Part shown: positions 1 to 7,713 of the stretch, piece by piece
Layout: each line of letters begins with the position of its first letter
Numbering within the stretch: the stretch's first letter is position 1
Origin: Clostridium sp. CAG:524
Lineage (GTDB): Bacteria > Bacillota_I > Bacilli_A > RF39 > UBA660
DNA length: 64,000 nt
NCBI GenBank assembly: GCA_000434555.1
Contig: FR880110.1
Span: 95,728-159,727, forward strand
Direction of reading: 5' to 3'
Program-made: the position numbers and the translations under genes
The notes under the pieces: model-generated
Database searches by the model: none
The model's input: the letters and a program-made list of their open reading frames with translations, nothing else
What the model was told of the DNA's origin: nothing

Positions 1-1
1 A

Positions 2-586
2 TTTATTATCAAGTATGTAATGGAAAGATGTCCACTTGAAATAGATTTCTTTGATAAATTTGTAGAGAAAGGACTTAAAGATAAATTAAATAAAGTATTA
101 AATAGTAAATTCGTAAGAATTACTCATCATGATGCTATAACTTTATTAAAAGAAGCAAAAGTTGACTTTGAATTTAAACCAGAATATGGCGAAGATATTG
201 CCAAAGAACATGAAAAATATATTACAGAACACTTTAATGGTCCAGTATTTATAACAGACTGGCCAAAAGATATTAAAGCGTTTTATATGAAATTAAATGA
301 TGATAATAAAACAGTAGCTGCAGTAGATTTAGAAGTACCAGGTTCTGGAGAATTAATTGGTGGAAGTCAAAGAGAAGATGATTATGATAAACTAATTAAT
401 AGAATGAAAGAAATGAATATACCACTAGAAAACTTAGATTGGTATACAAATCTTAGAAGATTTGGAGGCTGCTATCACGCAGGATTTGGTCTTGGATTTG
501 AAAGATTAATAATGTATCTAACAGGTATTGAAAACATAAGAGATGTAATACCTTATCCAAGAACACCTAATAACTGTGACTACTAA
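2..586 (+). CDS. asnS: Asparaginyl-tRNA synthetase, C-terminal part (cut by window edge)
   Basis: This is the end of a class II aminoacyl-tRNA synthetase that charges tRNA-Asn. The frame is open from base 2, so the gene begins outside the window and the ATG at base 20 is internal. About 194 residues remain. They hold the class II motif 3 (GFGLGFERLIMYLTG) and the AsnRS-type ending IRDVIPYPRTP followed by NCDY; the arginine in GFERL contacts ATP in this family. The stop lies 11 bases before aspS, whose ribosome site follows at once, so the two are probably one operon. A dedicated AsnRS next to gatCAB suggests that the amidotransferase mainly serves Gln-tRNA(Gln) formation; that is inference. 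Confidence 0.93.
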   Translation, partial: FIIKYVMERCPLEIDFFDKFVEKGLKDKLNKVLNSKFVRITHHDAITLLKEAKVDFEFKPEYGEDIAKEHEKYITEHFNGPVFITDWPKDIKAFYMKLNDDNKTVAAVDLEVPGSGELIGGSQREDDYDKLINRMKEMNIPLENLDWYTNLRRFGGCYHAGFGLGFERLIMYLTGIENIRDVIPYPRTPNNCDY

Positions 587-597
587 AAGGAGGAACA

Positions 598-2349
598 GTG
601 AAAACAAATAAATATCGTACAATCATGATTAGTGATATAGAAAACGATATGGTAGGAAAAGAAATAATAGTTAGTGGTTGGGTACAAAATATAAGAGATC
701 ATGGTGGAGTTTTATTCCTTGATTTAAGAGATACAAGTGGAGTATTACAAACTGTATCAAATGATGACTCTATATTTAAAGGCCTAGCTAAAGAAACAGT
801 TATAAGATTAAAAGGTATACTTCGTAAAAGAGATGAAGATACTATAAATAAAAAAATTAAAAGTGGAGAAGTGGAATTATTAATAAGTGAACTTGATGTA
901 CTTGGAGAGTCACTTCATGAATTACCATTTGAAATAATGTCTAGTAAGCAAGTAAGTGAAGATGTTAGACTTAAATATAGATATTTAGATATGAGAAATG
1001 ATAAAGTAAAAGATAATATATTACTTAGAAGTGAAATACTACATTTCTTAAGAAATAAAATGTATGATTTAAGTTTTACTGAAGTGCAAACACCAATACT
1101 TACTGCATCTAGTCCAGAAGGAGCAAGAGATTTTGTTGTTCCAAGTAGAAACTTTAAAGGTAAATTCTATGCTTTACCACAAGCTCCACAAATATATAAA
1201 GAATTATTAATGGTAGGCGGAATAGATAAATATTTTCAAGTAGCACCTTGCTTTAGAGATGAAGATGCTAGAAGTGATAGAACATTAGAGTTTTACCAAC
1301 TTGATCTTGAAATGAACTTTGTTACTGAAGAAGAAGTACTTCTACTTGGAGAAGAAATATTTCATTCAGTATTCACAAAATATAGTGATAAAAAAGTTTC
1401 ACCTAAACCATTTAGAAGAATAAGTTACAATGATTCAATGGAAATGTATGGAACAGATAAGCCAGATTTAAGAAACCCACTTATAATAAAAGATATAAGT
1501 AAGATACTTGAAAATACTACATTTGGTCCATTTAAAAGTTCGATTATAAAAGCAATAGTTGTAGATGATATAGGAGATAAATCAAACTCATGGTTCAATG
1601 AAATAGTGGATTATGCGTCATCTATTGGAATGCCAGGTATAGGGTATTTAACACTTACTAAAGATAAAACATTTAAAGGACCTATAGATAAATTCTTAAA
1701 TGATATAGAAAGAAAAGATTTAATAGAATTTTTATCTATGAAAGAAAATTCAGTAGTATTCTTTATTGCTAATAAGAATAAAAAAGTAGCTCAAAAGTTC
1801 TCAGGTCAAATAAGAACATATCTTGGAAACAAACTTAACTTAATAGATGAAAATAGAATAGAATTATGTATTATTAATGACTTTCCAATGTTTGAATATG
1901 ATGAGAAACTTAGAAAATATGAATTTTGTCATAACCCATTTAGTCTTCCACATGAAAGCAATATAGAGTATAATAAAGATAACATGGATGAAATACTGGC
2001 ATATCAATATGACTTTGTATGTAATGGTAATGAGATGGCAAGTGGAGCAATAAGAAATAGTAATGTTGAATCACTTATAAAAGGGTTTGAAGCAGTAGGC
2101 TATAAAAGGGATGAAGTTGAACGTAAATTTCAGTCATTAATAACTGCATTTAAATATGGATGTCCACCTCATGGAGGTATGGCTCTTGGAATAGATAGAA
2201 TTATTATGATATTAAAAGATGAATCAAACTTAAGAGAAGTACAAGCATTTCCGGTAAGTACTAGTGGTCAAGACCTTATGATGGGAAGTCCTGGTACATT
2301 AGAACCAAAGCAATTAGAGGAGCTCGGTATTAAGATAAAGGAGGAATAA
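598..2349 (+). CDS. aspS: Aspartyl-tRNA synthetase
   Basis: Class II synthetase that attaches aspartate to tRNA-Asp in the cytoplasm. The 583 residues match the bacterial type length (about 590): an N-terminal OB-fold anticodon domain (GWVQNIRDHGG near residue 27), motif 2 (FRDEDARSDR, residues 219-228), a GAD-type insertion in the middle, and motif 3 (GMALGIDRIIMIL near 527). The start is GTG at 598; AAGGAGG at 587-593 is close to it but the resulting N-terminus (KYRT) matches the usual family start, whereas the next ATG at 625 would lose it. Only two bases separate it from gatC, so it is co-transcribed with gatCAB. Confidence 0.95.
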   Translation: MKTNKYRTIMISDIENDMVGKEIIVSGWVQNIRDHGGVLFLDLRDTSGVLQTVSNDDSIFKGLAKETVIRLKGILRKRDEDTINKKIKSGEVELLISELDVLGESLHELPFEIMSSKQVSEDVRLKYRYLDMRNDKVKDNILLRSEILHFLRNKMYDLSFTEVQTPILTASSPEGARDFVVPSRNFKGKFYALPQAPQIYKELLMVGGIDKYFQVAPCFRDEDARSDRTLEFYQLDLEMNFVTEEEVLLLGEEIFHSVFTKYSDKKVSPKPFRRISYNDSMEMYGTDKPDLRNPLIIKDISKILENTTFGPFKSSIIKAIVVDDIGDKSNSWFNEIVDYASSIGMPGIGYLTLTKDKTFKGPIDKFLNDIERKDLIEFLSMKENSVVFFIANKNKKVAQKFSGQIRTYLGNKLNLIDENRIELCIINDFPMFEYDEKLRKYEFCHNPFSLPHESNIEYNKDNMDEILAYQYDFVCNGNEMASGAIRNSNVESLIKGFEAVGYKRDEVERKFQSLITAFKYGCPPHGGMALGIDRIIMILKDESNLREVQAFPVSTSGQDLMMGSPGTLEPKQLEELGIKIKEE

Positions 2350-2351
2350 TA

Positions 2352-2651
2352 ATGAGTAATTTCACAAAAGAAATGATAGATGATTATGCTGATAAATTAC
2401 TTATAGGATTAACAGAAGAAGAAAGAACTAATATACAAGAAGAATTTGATGAAATAGAAAAAAATATGGATTTAATAAATGAAATACCAAATATTAAAGA
2501 CACTGAACCACTTAGTTATCCATATGATTCTTATATAGAAGAATTAAGAAGTGATGATGAGGTACTGGAAGAAATACCTATTGAAGATTTACTTAAGAAT
2601 TGTGACCAATATGAAGGTAGAGAAGTAGAAGTACCAAAGGTGGTGGGATAA
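2352..2651 (+). CDS. gatC: Asp/Glu-tRNA amidotransferase subunit C
   Basis: Small subunit (99 residues) of the GatCAB amidotransferase, which turns misacylated Glu-tRNA(Gln) or Asp-tRNA(Asn) into the amidated form. GatC wraps around GatA and GatB and stabilises the complex. The sequence has the family layout: an N-terminal helix (DDYADKLLIGLTEEE), a central acidic helix, and the loop DTEPLSYPYDS that corresponds to the conserved TEP-x-P motif. It starts two bases after aspS and its TAA shares one base with the gatA ATG (TAATG), so translation is coupled. Assignment rests on this context as well as on the short motif. Confidence 0.92.
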   Translation: MSNFTKEMIDDYADKLLIGLTEEERTNIQEEFDEIEKNMDLINEIPNIKDTEPLSYPYDSYIEELRSDDEVLEEIPIEDLLKNCDQYEGREVEVPKVVG

Positions 2652-4102
2652 TGATAACTAAAAATATTAAAGAATTACATGAAGATTTATTAAATAAGAA
2701 AATTACTTCAAAAGAACTAGTAGATGAATCATTAAAAAAATGTCATAGTATACAGGAAGCAACTAATTCATTTGTAACTATAATTGATGATGCGAAAGAA
2801 AGAGAAGTAACAGAAGAACTTGTAAGTGGTATACCTTTTGGAGTTAAAGATAACTTTTCTACTAAAGATATTTTATCAACAGGAAGTTCTAATACATTAA
2901 AAGATTATGTTCCATTCTTTGATGCAACTGCTGTACTTAATCTTAAAAATAAAGGCGCAGTTCCAGTTTCAAAAACTGTTCTTGATGAACTTGGAATGGG
3001 CGGAACAGGTACTACAGGACATACAGGCATTGTACATAATCCCTGGGATACTAGTAGAATGACAGCAGGAAGTTCAGCAGGAAGTGCAGCATCTGTCGCA
3101 TGTGGATGCTATCCATTTGCTCTTGGAAGTGATACAGGTGACTCAATACGTAAGCCAGCTGCATACTGTGGAATAGTTGGATATAAACCTACATATGGAA
3201 TGATTTCAAGATATGGACTTTTTCCATTTGCTTGCTCTCTTGATACAGTTGGTGTATTATCAAGAAGTGTAGAAGATGCTGCTATCGCAGTAGATGCTAT
3301 GAAAGGAAAAGATCCTAAAGATATGACATCTTGGGATTCAAGTGATATTGAATTATATAAAAGTTTAAATAAAGATGTTAAAGGTAAAAAATTATTCTAT
3401 ATTAAAGAAATAACTGATATAGATAATTATAAAAATCCTAGTGAAGAATTAAAAAATCATTTAGAAAATTTTAATAAAACAATAGAACTTTGTAAAAAAC
3501 TTGGTATGGAAGTATATGAAGAAAGTGTTGATAAAAAGTTATTAGATGCAGTTCCATCAGTTTATGTAGTGTTATCTTGTGCAGAAGCAACAAGTAATAT
3601 GTCTAACTTAACTGGAATTAGTTTTGGTCCAAGAGGTGAAGGTGAAACTCCATTTGAAATAATGAAAGATCACAGAACTAAAGGATTTAGTCCACTTATT
3701 AAAAGAAGATTTGTAATTGGTTCTTATGTACTTCAAAAAGAAAACCAAGAAAAATATTTCATAAATGCTAAAAGAGTAAGAAGACTTATTGTTAACAAAA
3801 TGAACGAATTATTTAGTAAATATGATGGACTTATTTTACCTGTAGGTAGTGGTCCTGCTAAACCTATAGAAGACTCCAAAAATAAATTATCTAGTTCAAA
3901 TAATATTTTAGAAGACCACTTACAAATAGGTAACTTTGGTGGATATCCATCAATAACAATACCAAATGGATTTGTAAATAATCTTCCAGTTGGAGTAAAT
4001 ATAACAGGTAAAGTTAAGGATGATATAAATGTTTTAAATATTGCATACGCTCTTGAAAGTAATATGGAATATAAAAATCAAATTGCAAAGGAGGTGTTAT
4101 AA
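2651..4102 (+). CDS. gatA: Asp/Glu-tRNA amidotransferase subunit A
   Basis: Amidase-signature subunit that releases ammonia from glutamine for the GatB active site. At 483 residues it is full length. The Ser-cisSer-Lys triad can be placed by the constant 13-residue offset to the Staphylococcus aureus enzyme: Lys66 in GVKDNF, Ser141 in TAGSSAGS and Ser165 in SDTGDSIRKPA. The residue before the nucleophile is Asp164, where the family usually has Gly (GGS). The rest of the signature, including the ending KPTYGMISRYG, is intact, so the enzyme is probably active. It overlaps gatB by one base (TAATG), with AAAGGAGG upstream of the gatB start. Confidence 0.95.
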   Translation: MITKNIKELHEDLLNKKITSKELVDESLKKCHSIQEATNSFVTIIDDAKEREVTEELVSGIPFGVKDNFSTKDILSTGSSNTLKDYVPFFDATAVLNLKNKGAVPVSKTVLDELGMGGTGTTGHTGIVHNPWDTSRMTAGSSAGSAASVACGCYPFALGSDTGDSIRKPAAYCGIVGYKPTYGMISRYGLFPFACSLDTVGVLSRSVEDAAIAVDAMKGKDPKDMTSWDSSDIELYKSLNKDVKGKKLFYIKEITDIDNYKNPSEELKNHLENFNKTIELCKKLGMEVYEESVDKKLLDAVPSVYVVLSCAEATSNMSNLTGISFGPRGEGETPFEIMKDHRTKGFSPLIKRRFVIGSYVLQKENQEKYFINAKRVRRLIVNKMNELFSKYDGLILPVGSGPAKPIEDSKNKLSSSNNILEDHLQIGNFGGYPSITIPNGFVNNLPVGVNITGKVKDDINVLNIAYALESNMEYKNQIAKEVL

Positions 4103-5532
4103 TGTCATATAAGGCAGTAATAGGACTAGAATTTCACTGTGAAATGAAGTCAAATACAAAAGTATTTTCACCATCAAGCAATAGTTTTAGTAAAAGAGCT
4201 AACTCAAATGTAGCACCACTTGATATGGCATTTCCAGGTACACTTCCAGTTGTTAATAAAACATGTGTCAAAAAAGCAATAATGATGGCTTCAATATTGA
4301 ATTGTAAAATACCTGAATATATGGAATTTGATAGAAAAAACTATTATTATCCAGATCTTCCAAAGGGATATCAACTAACACAATTCTTTAATCCAGTTGG
4401 AGTAAATGGTAAAATAACTATAGATGTAAAAGGCACTAAAAAAGAAGTATTAATTCATGATATACATTTAGAAGAAGATGCTGCTTCACTTGATCACTAT
4501 TATAATACTTCAACAATAGATTATAATAGAGCAGGTGTACCTCTTTTAGAACTTGTAACAGAGCCATGTTTACATAGTGCAGATGAAGCACTAGCATTCT
4601 TAGAACATGTTAAAAGTATTTATGAATATACTGATATATCAGAATGTGATACTAAAAAAGGACAAATAAGAGCCGATGTAAACGTATCAATAATGAATGA
4701 AAATGATACTTGCTTTGGTACAAAGGTTGAAGTTAAAAACGTAAATAGTTTTGATGCGATTAGAAAAACAATAGAATATGAAATTAAAAGACAATCAGAA
4801 CTAAAAGATGCAGGACGTTATGATGAAGTAGTACAAGAAACAAGAAGATGGGATGACGAAAGTGGTACTACTATCCATATGAGAAGTAAAGCTGATGCGA
4901 TAGATTATAAATACTTCACAGAACCAAATATTCCAAGATATAAAATATCAAAAGAATTAATAGAAGAAATTAAATCACAAATACCAATGCTTGCAAGTGA
5001 AAGAAAAGAAAAATATATGAATGAGTATGGACTTTCAGAATATGATGCAAACGTACTTACTAAAAATAAAAAAGTATCAGATTACTTTGAAGAATGCATT
5101 AAAGATAAATGTGATCCTAAAATGGCATGTAACTGGATAACAACAAGATTACTTGGTGAAATAAATAAGAGTGAAGACATAACAATAGACAATATATTTA
5201 TAAGACCAAACATGATAGTAGAATTAATAACACTTGTAAATGATAAAAAAATATCATCAGATCAAGCTAAAAAAGTGTTTACTAAAATGCTAGAAGAAAA
5301 ACTAACTCCAAAAGAAATAGTTAAAAAATATGATATGGAAGTAATAGAAGATTCATCATTTATAGATTCACTTGTAGATGAAGTAATAAGTGAAAATGAA
5401 AAAGCAATCACAGATTATCATAACGGAAGAACTAATATGTTAGATTACCTAGTTGGTCAAGTAATGAAAAAATCAAAAGGAAAAGCAAATCCAGTTGAAG
5501 CAAAATCTAAAATGTTAGAAAAAATTAAATAA
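4102..5532 (+). CDS. gatB: Asp/Glu-tRNA amidotransferase subunit B
   Basis: Subunit that binds the misacylated tRNA, phosphorylates the carboxylate with ATP and adds the ammonia from GatA. The 476 residues hold the usual order: catalytic cradle with YYYPDLPKGYQLTQF, DYNRAGVPLLELVTEP and the TKVEVKNVNSF block, then the helical and YqeY-like tail domains ending in MKKSKGKANP. It ends the aspS-gatCAB run and is followed at once by a rho-independent terminator. No unusual residue was seen in the conserved blocks. Confidence 0.95.
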   Translation: MSYKAVIGLEFHCEMKSNTKVFSPSSNSFSKRANSNVAPLDMAFPGTLPVVNKTCVKKAIMMASILNCKIPEYMEFDRKNYYYPDLPKGYQLTQFFNPVGVNGKITIDVKGTKKEVLIHDIHLEEDAASLDHYYNTSTIDYNRAGVPLLELVTEPCLHSADEALAFLEHVKSIYEYTDISECDTKKGQIRADVNVSIMNENDTCFGTKVEVKNVNSFDAIRKTIEYEIKRQSELKDAGRYDEVVQETRRWDDESGTTIHMRSKADAIDYKYFTEPNIPRYKISKELIEEIKSQIPMLASERKEKYMNEYGLSEYDANVLTKNKKVSDYFEECIKDKCDPKMACNWITTRLLGEINKSEDITIDNIFIRPNMIVELITLVNDKKISSDQAKKVFTKMLEEKLTPKEIVKKYDMEVIEDSSFIDSLVDEVISENEKAITDYHNGRTNMLDYLVGQVMKKSKGKANPVEAKSKMLEKIK

Positions 5533-5535
5533 TGT

Positions 5536-5564
5536 AATACCTAGTCATATGATTAGGTATTTTT
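5536..5564 (+). terminator. Terminator after gatB
   Basis: AATACCTA (5536-5543) pairs with TAGGTATT (5554-5561); the loop itself can extend the stem through TCA/TGA. A short T-run follows. It ends the gatCAB operon. Confidence 0.8.
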
Positions 5565-5616
5565 AATGTAAAATTTACATATAATTACTATAAATAATAT
5601 TCAATATAAAACAATA

Positions 5617-5625
5617 TGATATAAT
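5617..5625 (+). promoter_or_regulatory. Extended -10 promoter of the DUF3048 gene, with an upstream palindrome
   Basis: TGATATAAT is a perfect TGn extended -10. No good -35 is seen. The predicted start (about 5632) leaves a leader of about ten bases holding TGGAG. A 7-1-7 palindrome, ATGTAAA-A-TTTACAT, lies upstream at 5566-5580 and could be an operator or a small hairpin. Confidence 0.6.
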
Positions 5626-5642
5626 TTAGATGGAGAATGTAT

Positions 5643-6692
5643 ATGAAAAAGAAAAAAAGTAAAATGTTAAGAAATTTATTATTTTTTGTGATATTTGCTG
5701 GTATTTCAGTAATAGCATTTAATTATTTTAATGTGTATGATAAGATACTAGAATATACTATGGAAAACGGAATCAATATTGGTAATGTTTATGTGGTTAA
5801 ACCTAAGGTTAAGATAATTGATGAAGATTCTAAAACTAGACATATTGCAGTATCAATTAATAACAATCATGATGCTTATCCACATGCTGGACTACAGGAT
5901 GCATATCTTGCATACGAACTTATCGCAGAAGGTGGAATCACAAGAATAATCGCACTTTTTAAAGACCAAGCAACTAAAAAGATAGGTTCTGTTAGAAGTG
6001 CAAGACATTATTTTTTAGATTATGTTCTTGAAAATGATGCTATATTTGTTCATTATGGGCATTCACCACAAGCATTAAGTGATATAAAAAGTTTAAAGAT
6101 TAACAATATAAATGGTATGTATGATGCTAAAGGATTTTTTAGAGATACTTCACTTCATAGAGCATATGAACATACTGCATTTACATCAATGGATAGAATT
6201 AATAAGTTAATAAAATCAAAAAAATATAGAAATACCACTGAAGAACAGTTACTCAAATATAGTCCTATTAAAATGGAATATAAAACTGAAAATAAAAAAG
6301 AAGCAAAAATAGTTGAAATAGTATATTCATCATATCAAACAACAAAATATGTTTATGATCCTGAGAATATGAATTATAAAATGTTTATGGGAGGAAAAGA
6401 ACATACTGACCTTATCACTAAAAAACAATATACTGTTAAAAATATAATAACTTATCAAGTGCAAAATTCTAGTATACAGAGTGATAGAAAAGGTAGACAA
6501 GATTTATATAATGTTGGTAATGGAGAAGGATATTATATTTCAAATGGTGAAGCAATAAAGATAAAATGGAGTAAAAAAGATAGAGCAAGTAAAACTATTT
6601 ATACTTTAGAAGATGGAAGTGAACTTAAAGTAAATGATGGAAATACTTGGATTCATATACAACCAAAAGGTAAAAAATTAAATATTTCTTAA
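5643..6692 (+). CDS. Membrane-anchored DUF3048 (YerB-like) protein
   Basis: A 349-residue exported protein of the DUF3048 family, known from Bacillus YerB, a cell-envelope lipoprotein of unknown biochemical role. After a basic start (MKKKKSK) comes one membrane segment (LRNLLFFVIFAGISVIAF). The conserved blocks follow: VSINNNHDAYPHAG, the acidic YELIAEGGITRI, GSVRSARHYFLD and FVHYGHSPQA. The C-terminal half (from about 220) is the second DUF3048 lobe. The start at 5643 is preferred over the ATG at 5637 because TGGAG at 5631-5635 has proper spacing only to 5643. Unlike YerB there is no lipobox cysteine, so it is held by the membrane helix. Confidence 0.85.
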   Translation: MKKKKSKMLRNLLFFVIFAGISVIAFNYFNVYDKILEYTMENGINIGNVYVVKPKVKIIDEDSKTRHIAVSINNNHDAYPHAGLQDAYLAYELIAEGGITRIIALFKDQATKKIGSVRSARHYFLDYVLENDAIFVHYGHSPQALSDIKSLKINNINGMYDAKGFFRDTSLHRAYEHTAFTSMDRINKLIKSKKYRNTTEEQLLKYSPIKMEYKTENKKEAKIVEIVYSSYQTTKYVYDPENMNYKMFMGGKEHTDLITKKQYTVKNIITYQVQNSSIQSDRKGRQDLYNVGNGEGYYISNGEAIKIKWSKKDRASKTIYTLEDGSELKVNDGNTWIHIQPKGKKLNIS

Positions 6693-6770
6693 TATCAAAA
6701 TTTTATATTGAAATATTAAATATTAAATGTTAAAATAGTACTATGAGAATAAGGAGGATATGATACTCAT

Positions 6771-7508
6771 ATGAAAGATAATATATTAAATTTTTTAGCA
6801 GATAATTATTTGATTTTTATGATTGTTGCTGTAATATTACTATTTGCATTAATTGGCTTTATTGTTGATGGTAAAAAGAAAAAACAAAAAGGAGGAGAAG
6901 TTGTTCCTGGAGCGTCTGTTCCACCACAACCAGCGCCAGCCATGGTAAATCCTGGAATGGCACCACAAGCTGATACTGTTACACCAGCTCCTGCTGTAGC
7001 TCCTGCACCAGCACCAGTTGAACCTAGTTTAAGTGGTCTTGAAGCAACTGCTAACGATGTTACTTTAAATACAAGTACACCAGTTACACCTCAAGTAGCT
7101 CCTGCGACTGAAGCACCAGTTGAAAGTATTTTTAATACTCCAGCTGTGGAGTCACCAGTGTCAGCTACAACTGAGAAACCAACTTTAGTGATTGAAGAAC
7201 CAGCACCAATGGTACAACCAGAGGCATCAGTTCAAAGCCCTGAAGTTATGGCTCCACCAATTGGTGAAACTCCATCAATAGGAGAAACACCAAGTATTGG
7301 CGAAACTCCAAGTATAGGTGAAACTCCAAGCATTGGTACAACACCAGTAGCACCTCAAGTTGAAACTTCAACTGTTACTCCTGAAGTAGCGCCTGTTGCT
7401 TCAAGTGTTCCTGAAACTCCAGTACCACCAGTTATAGGAGAAACACCTAGTATACCTGCTGCACCTGTTTCTGAAGCACCACAAACACCAGGTACACCAC
7501 TTCAATAA
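6771..7508 (+). CDS. Proline-rich membrane protein with tandem IGETPS repeats
   Basis: No family recognised. 245 residues: one N-terminal membrane segment (YLIFMIVAVILLFALIGFIV), a short basic stretch (DGKKKKQKGG), then about 200 residues rich in Pro, Ala, Thr, Val and Glu with no obvious fold. Residues about 162-190 are four to five copies of a six-residue unit (IGETPS). The copies differ by synonymous codons, so the repeat is kept at protein level. The basic stretch after the helix predicts that the tail stays in the cytoplasm, though an outside, wall-spanning tail cannot be excluded. AGGAGG at 6752-6757 is unusually far (13 bases) from this ATG. Confidence 0.6.
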   Translation: MKDNILNFLADNYLIFMIVAVILLFALIGFIVDGKKKKQKGGEVVPGASVPPQPAPAMVNPGMAPQADTVTPAPAVAPAPAPVEPSLSGLEATANDVTLNTSTPVTPQVAPATEAPVESIFNTPAVESPVSATTEKPTLVIEEPAPMVQPEASVQSPEVMAPPIGETPSIGETPSIGETPSIGETPSIGTTPVAPQVETSTVTPEVAPVASSVPETPVPPVIGETPSIPAAPVSEAPQTPGTPLQ

Positions 7509-7533
7509 AAAAATCAAAGATAGATATAATAAT

Positions 7534-7556
7534 AGCACTAGAAATAGTGCTTTTTT
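7534..7556 (+). terminator. Terminator after the proline-rich protein
   Basis: AGCACTA (7534-7540), loop GAAA, TAGTGCT (7545-7551) and six Ts. Confidence 0.88.
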
Positions 7557-7677
7557 GTTTAGTATAAAAGTGATTATTTAAATAGTTAATTTTTATTCCC
7601 CACTAGATTATCTAGAACTATTATTTATTTGCAAGTATAAGTTTTGAATAAAAATCAAATCTTTTAAATTTAATTCA

Positions 7678-7707
7678 TTTACTAATTATTATTATATGTG
7701 CTATAAT
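7678..7707 (+). promoter_or_regulatory. Extended -10 promoter placed for a leaderless transcript
   Basis: TTTACT (7678-7683), 18 bases, then TGCTATAAT (7699-7707), a perfect extended -10. The expected transcription start is at or next to A7714, which is the first base of the best ATG of the following gene. No ribosome binding site exists before that ATG. Confidence 0.6.
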
Positions 7708-7713
7708 AATGTC

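Noticed and set aside
5566..5580. ATGTAAA-A-TTTACAT palindrome as a specific operator
   Set aside because: AT-rich palindromes are frequent here and no regulator gene is adjacent; kept only as a remark.
6760..6774. Four-codon frame (MILI) overlapping the start of the proline-rich protein
   Set aside because: AGGAGG is only two bases from its ATG and the overlap is probably chance, though the long spacing to the main ATG is odd.
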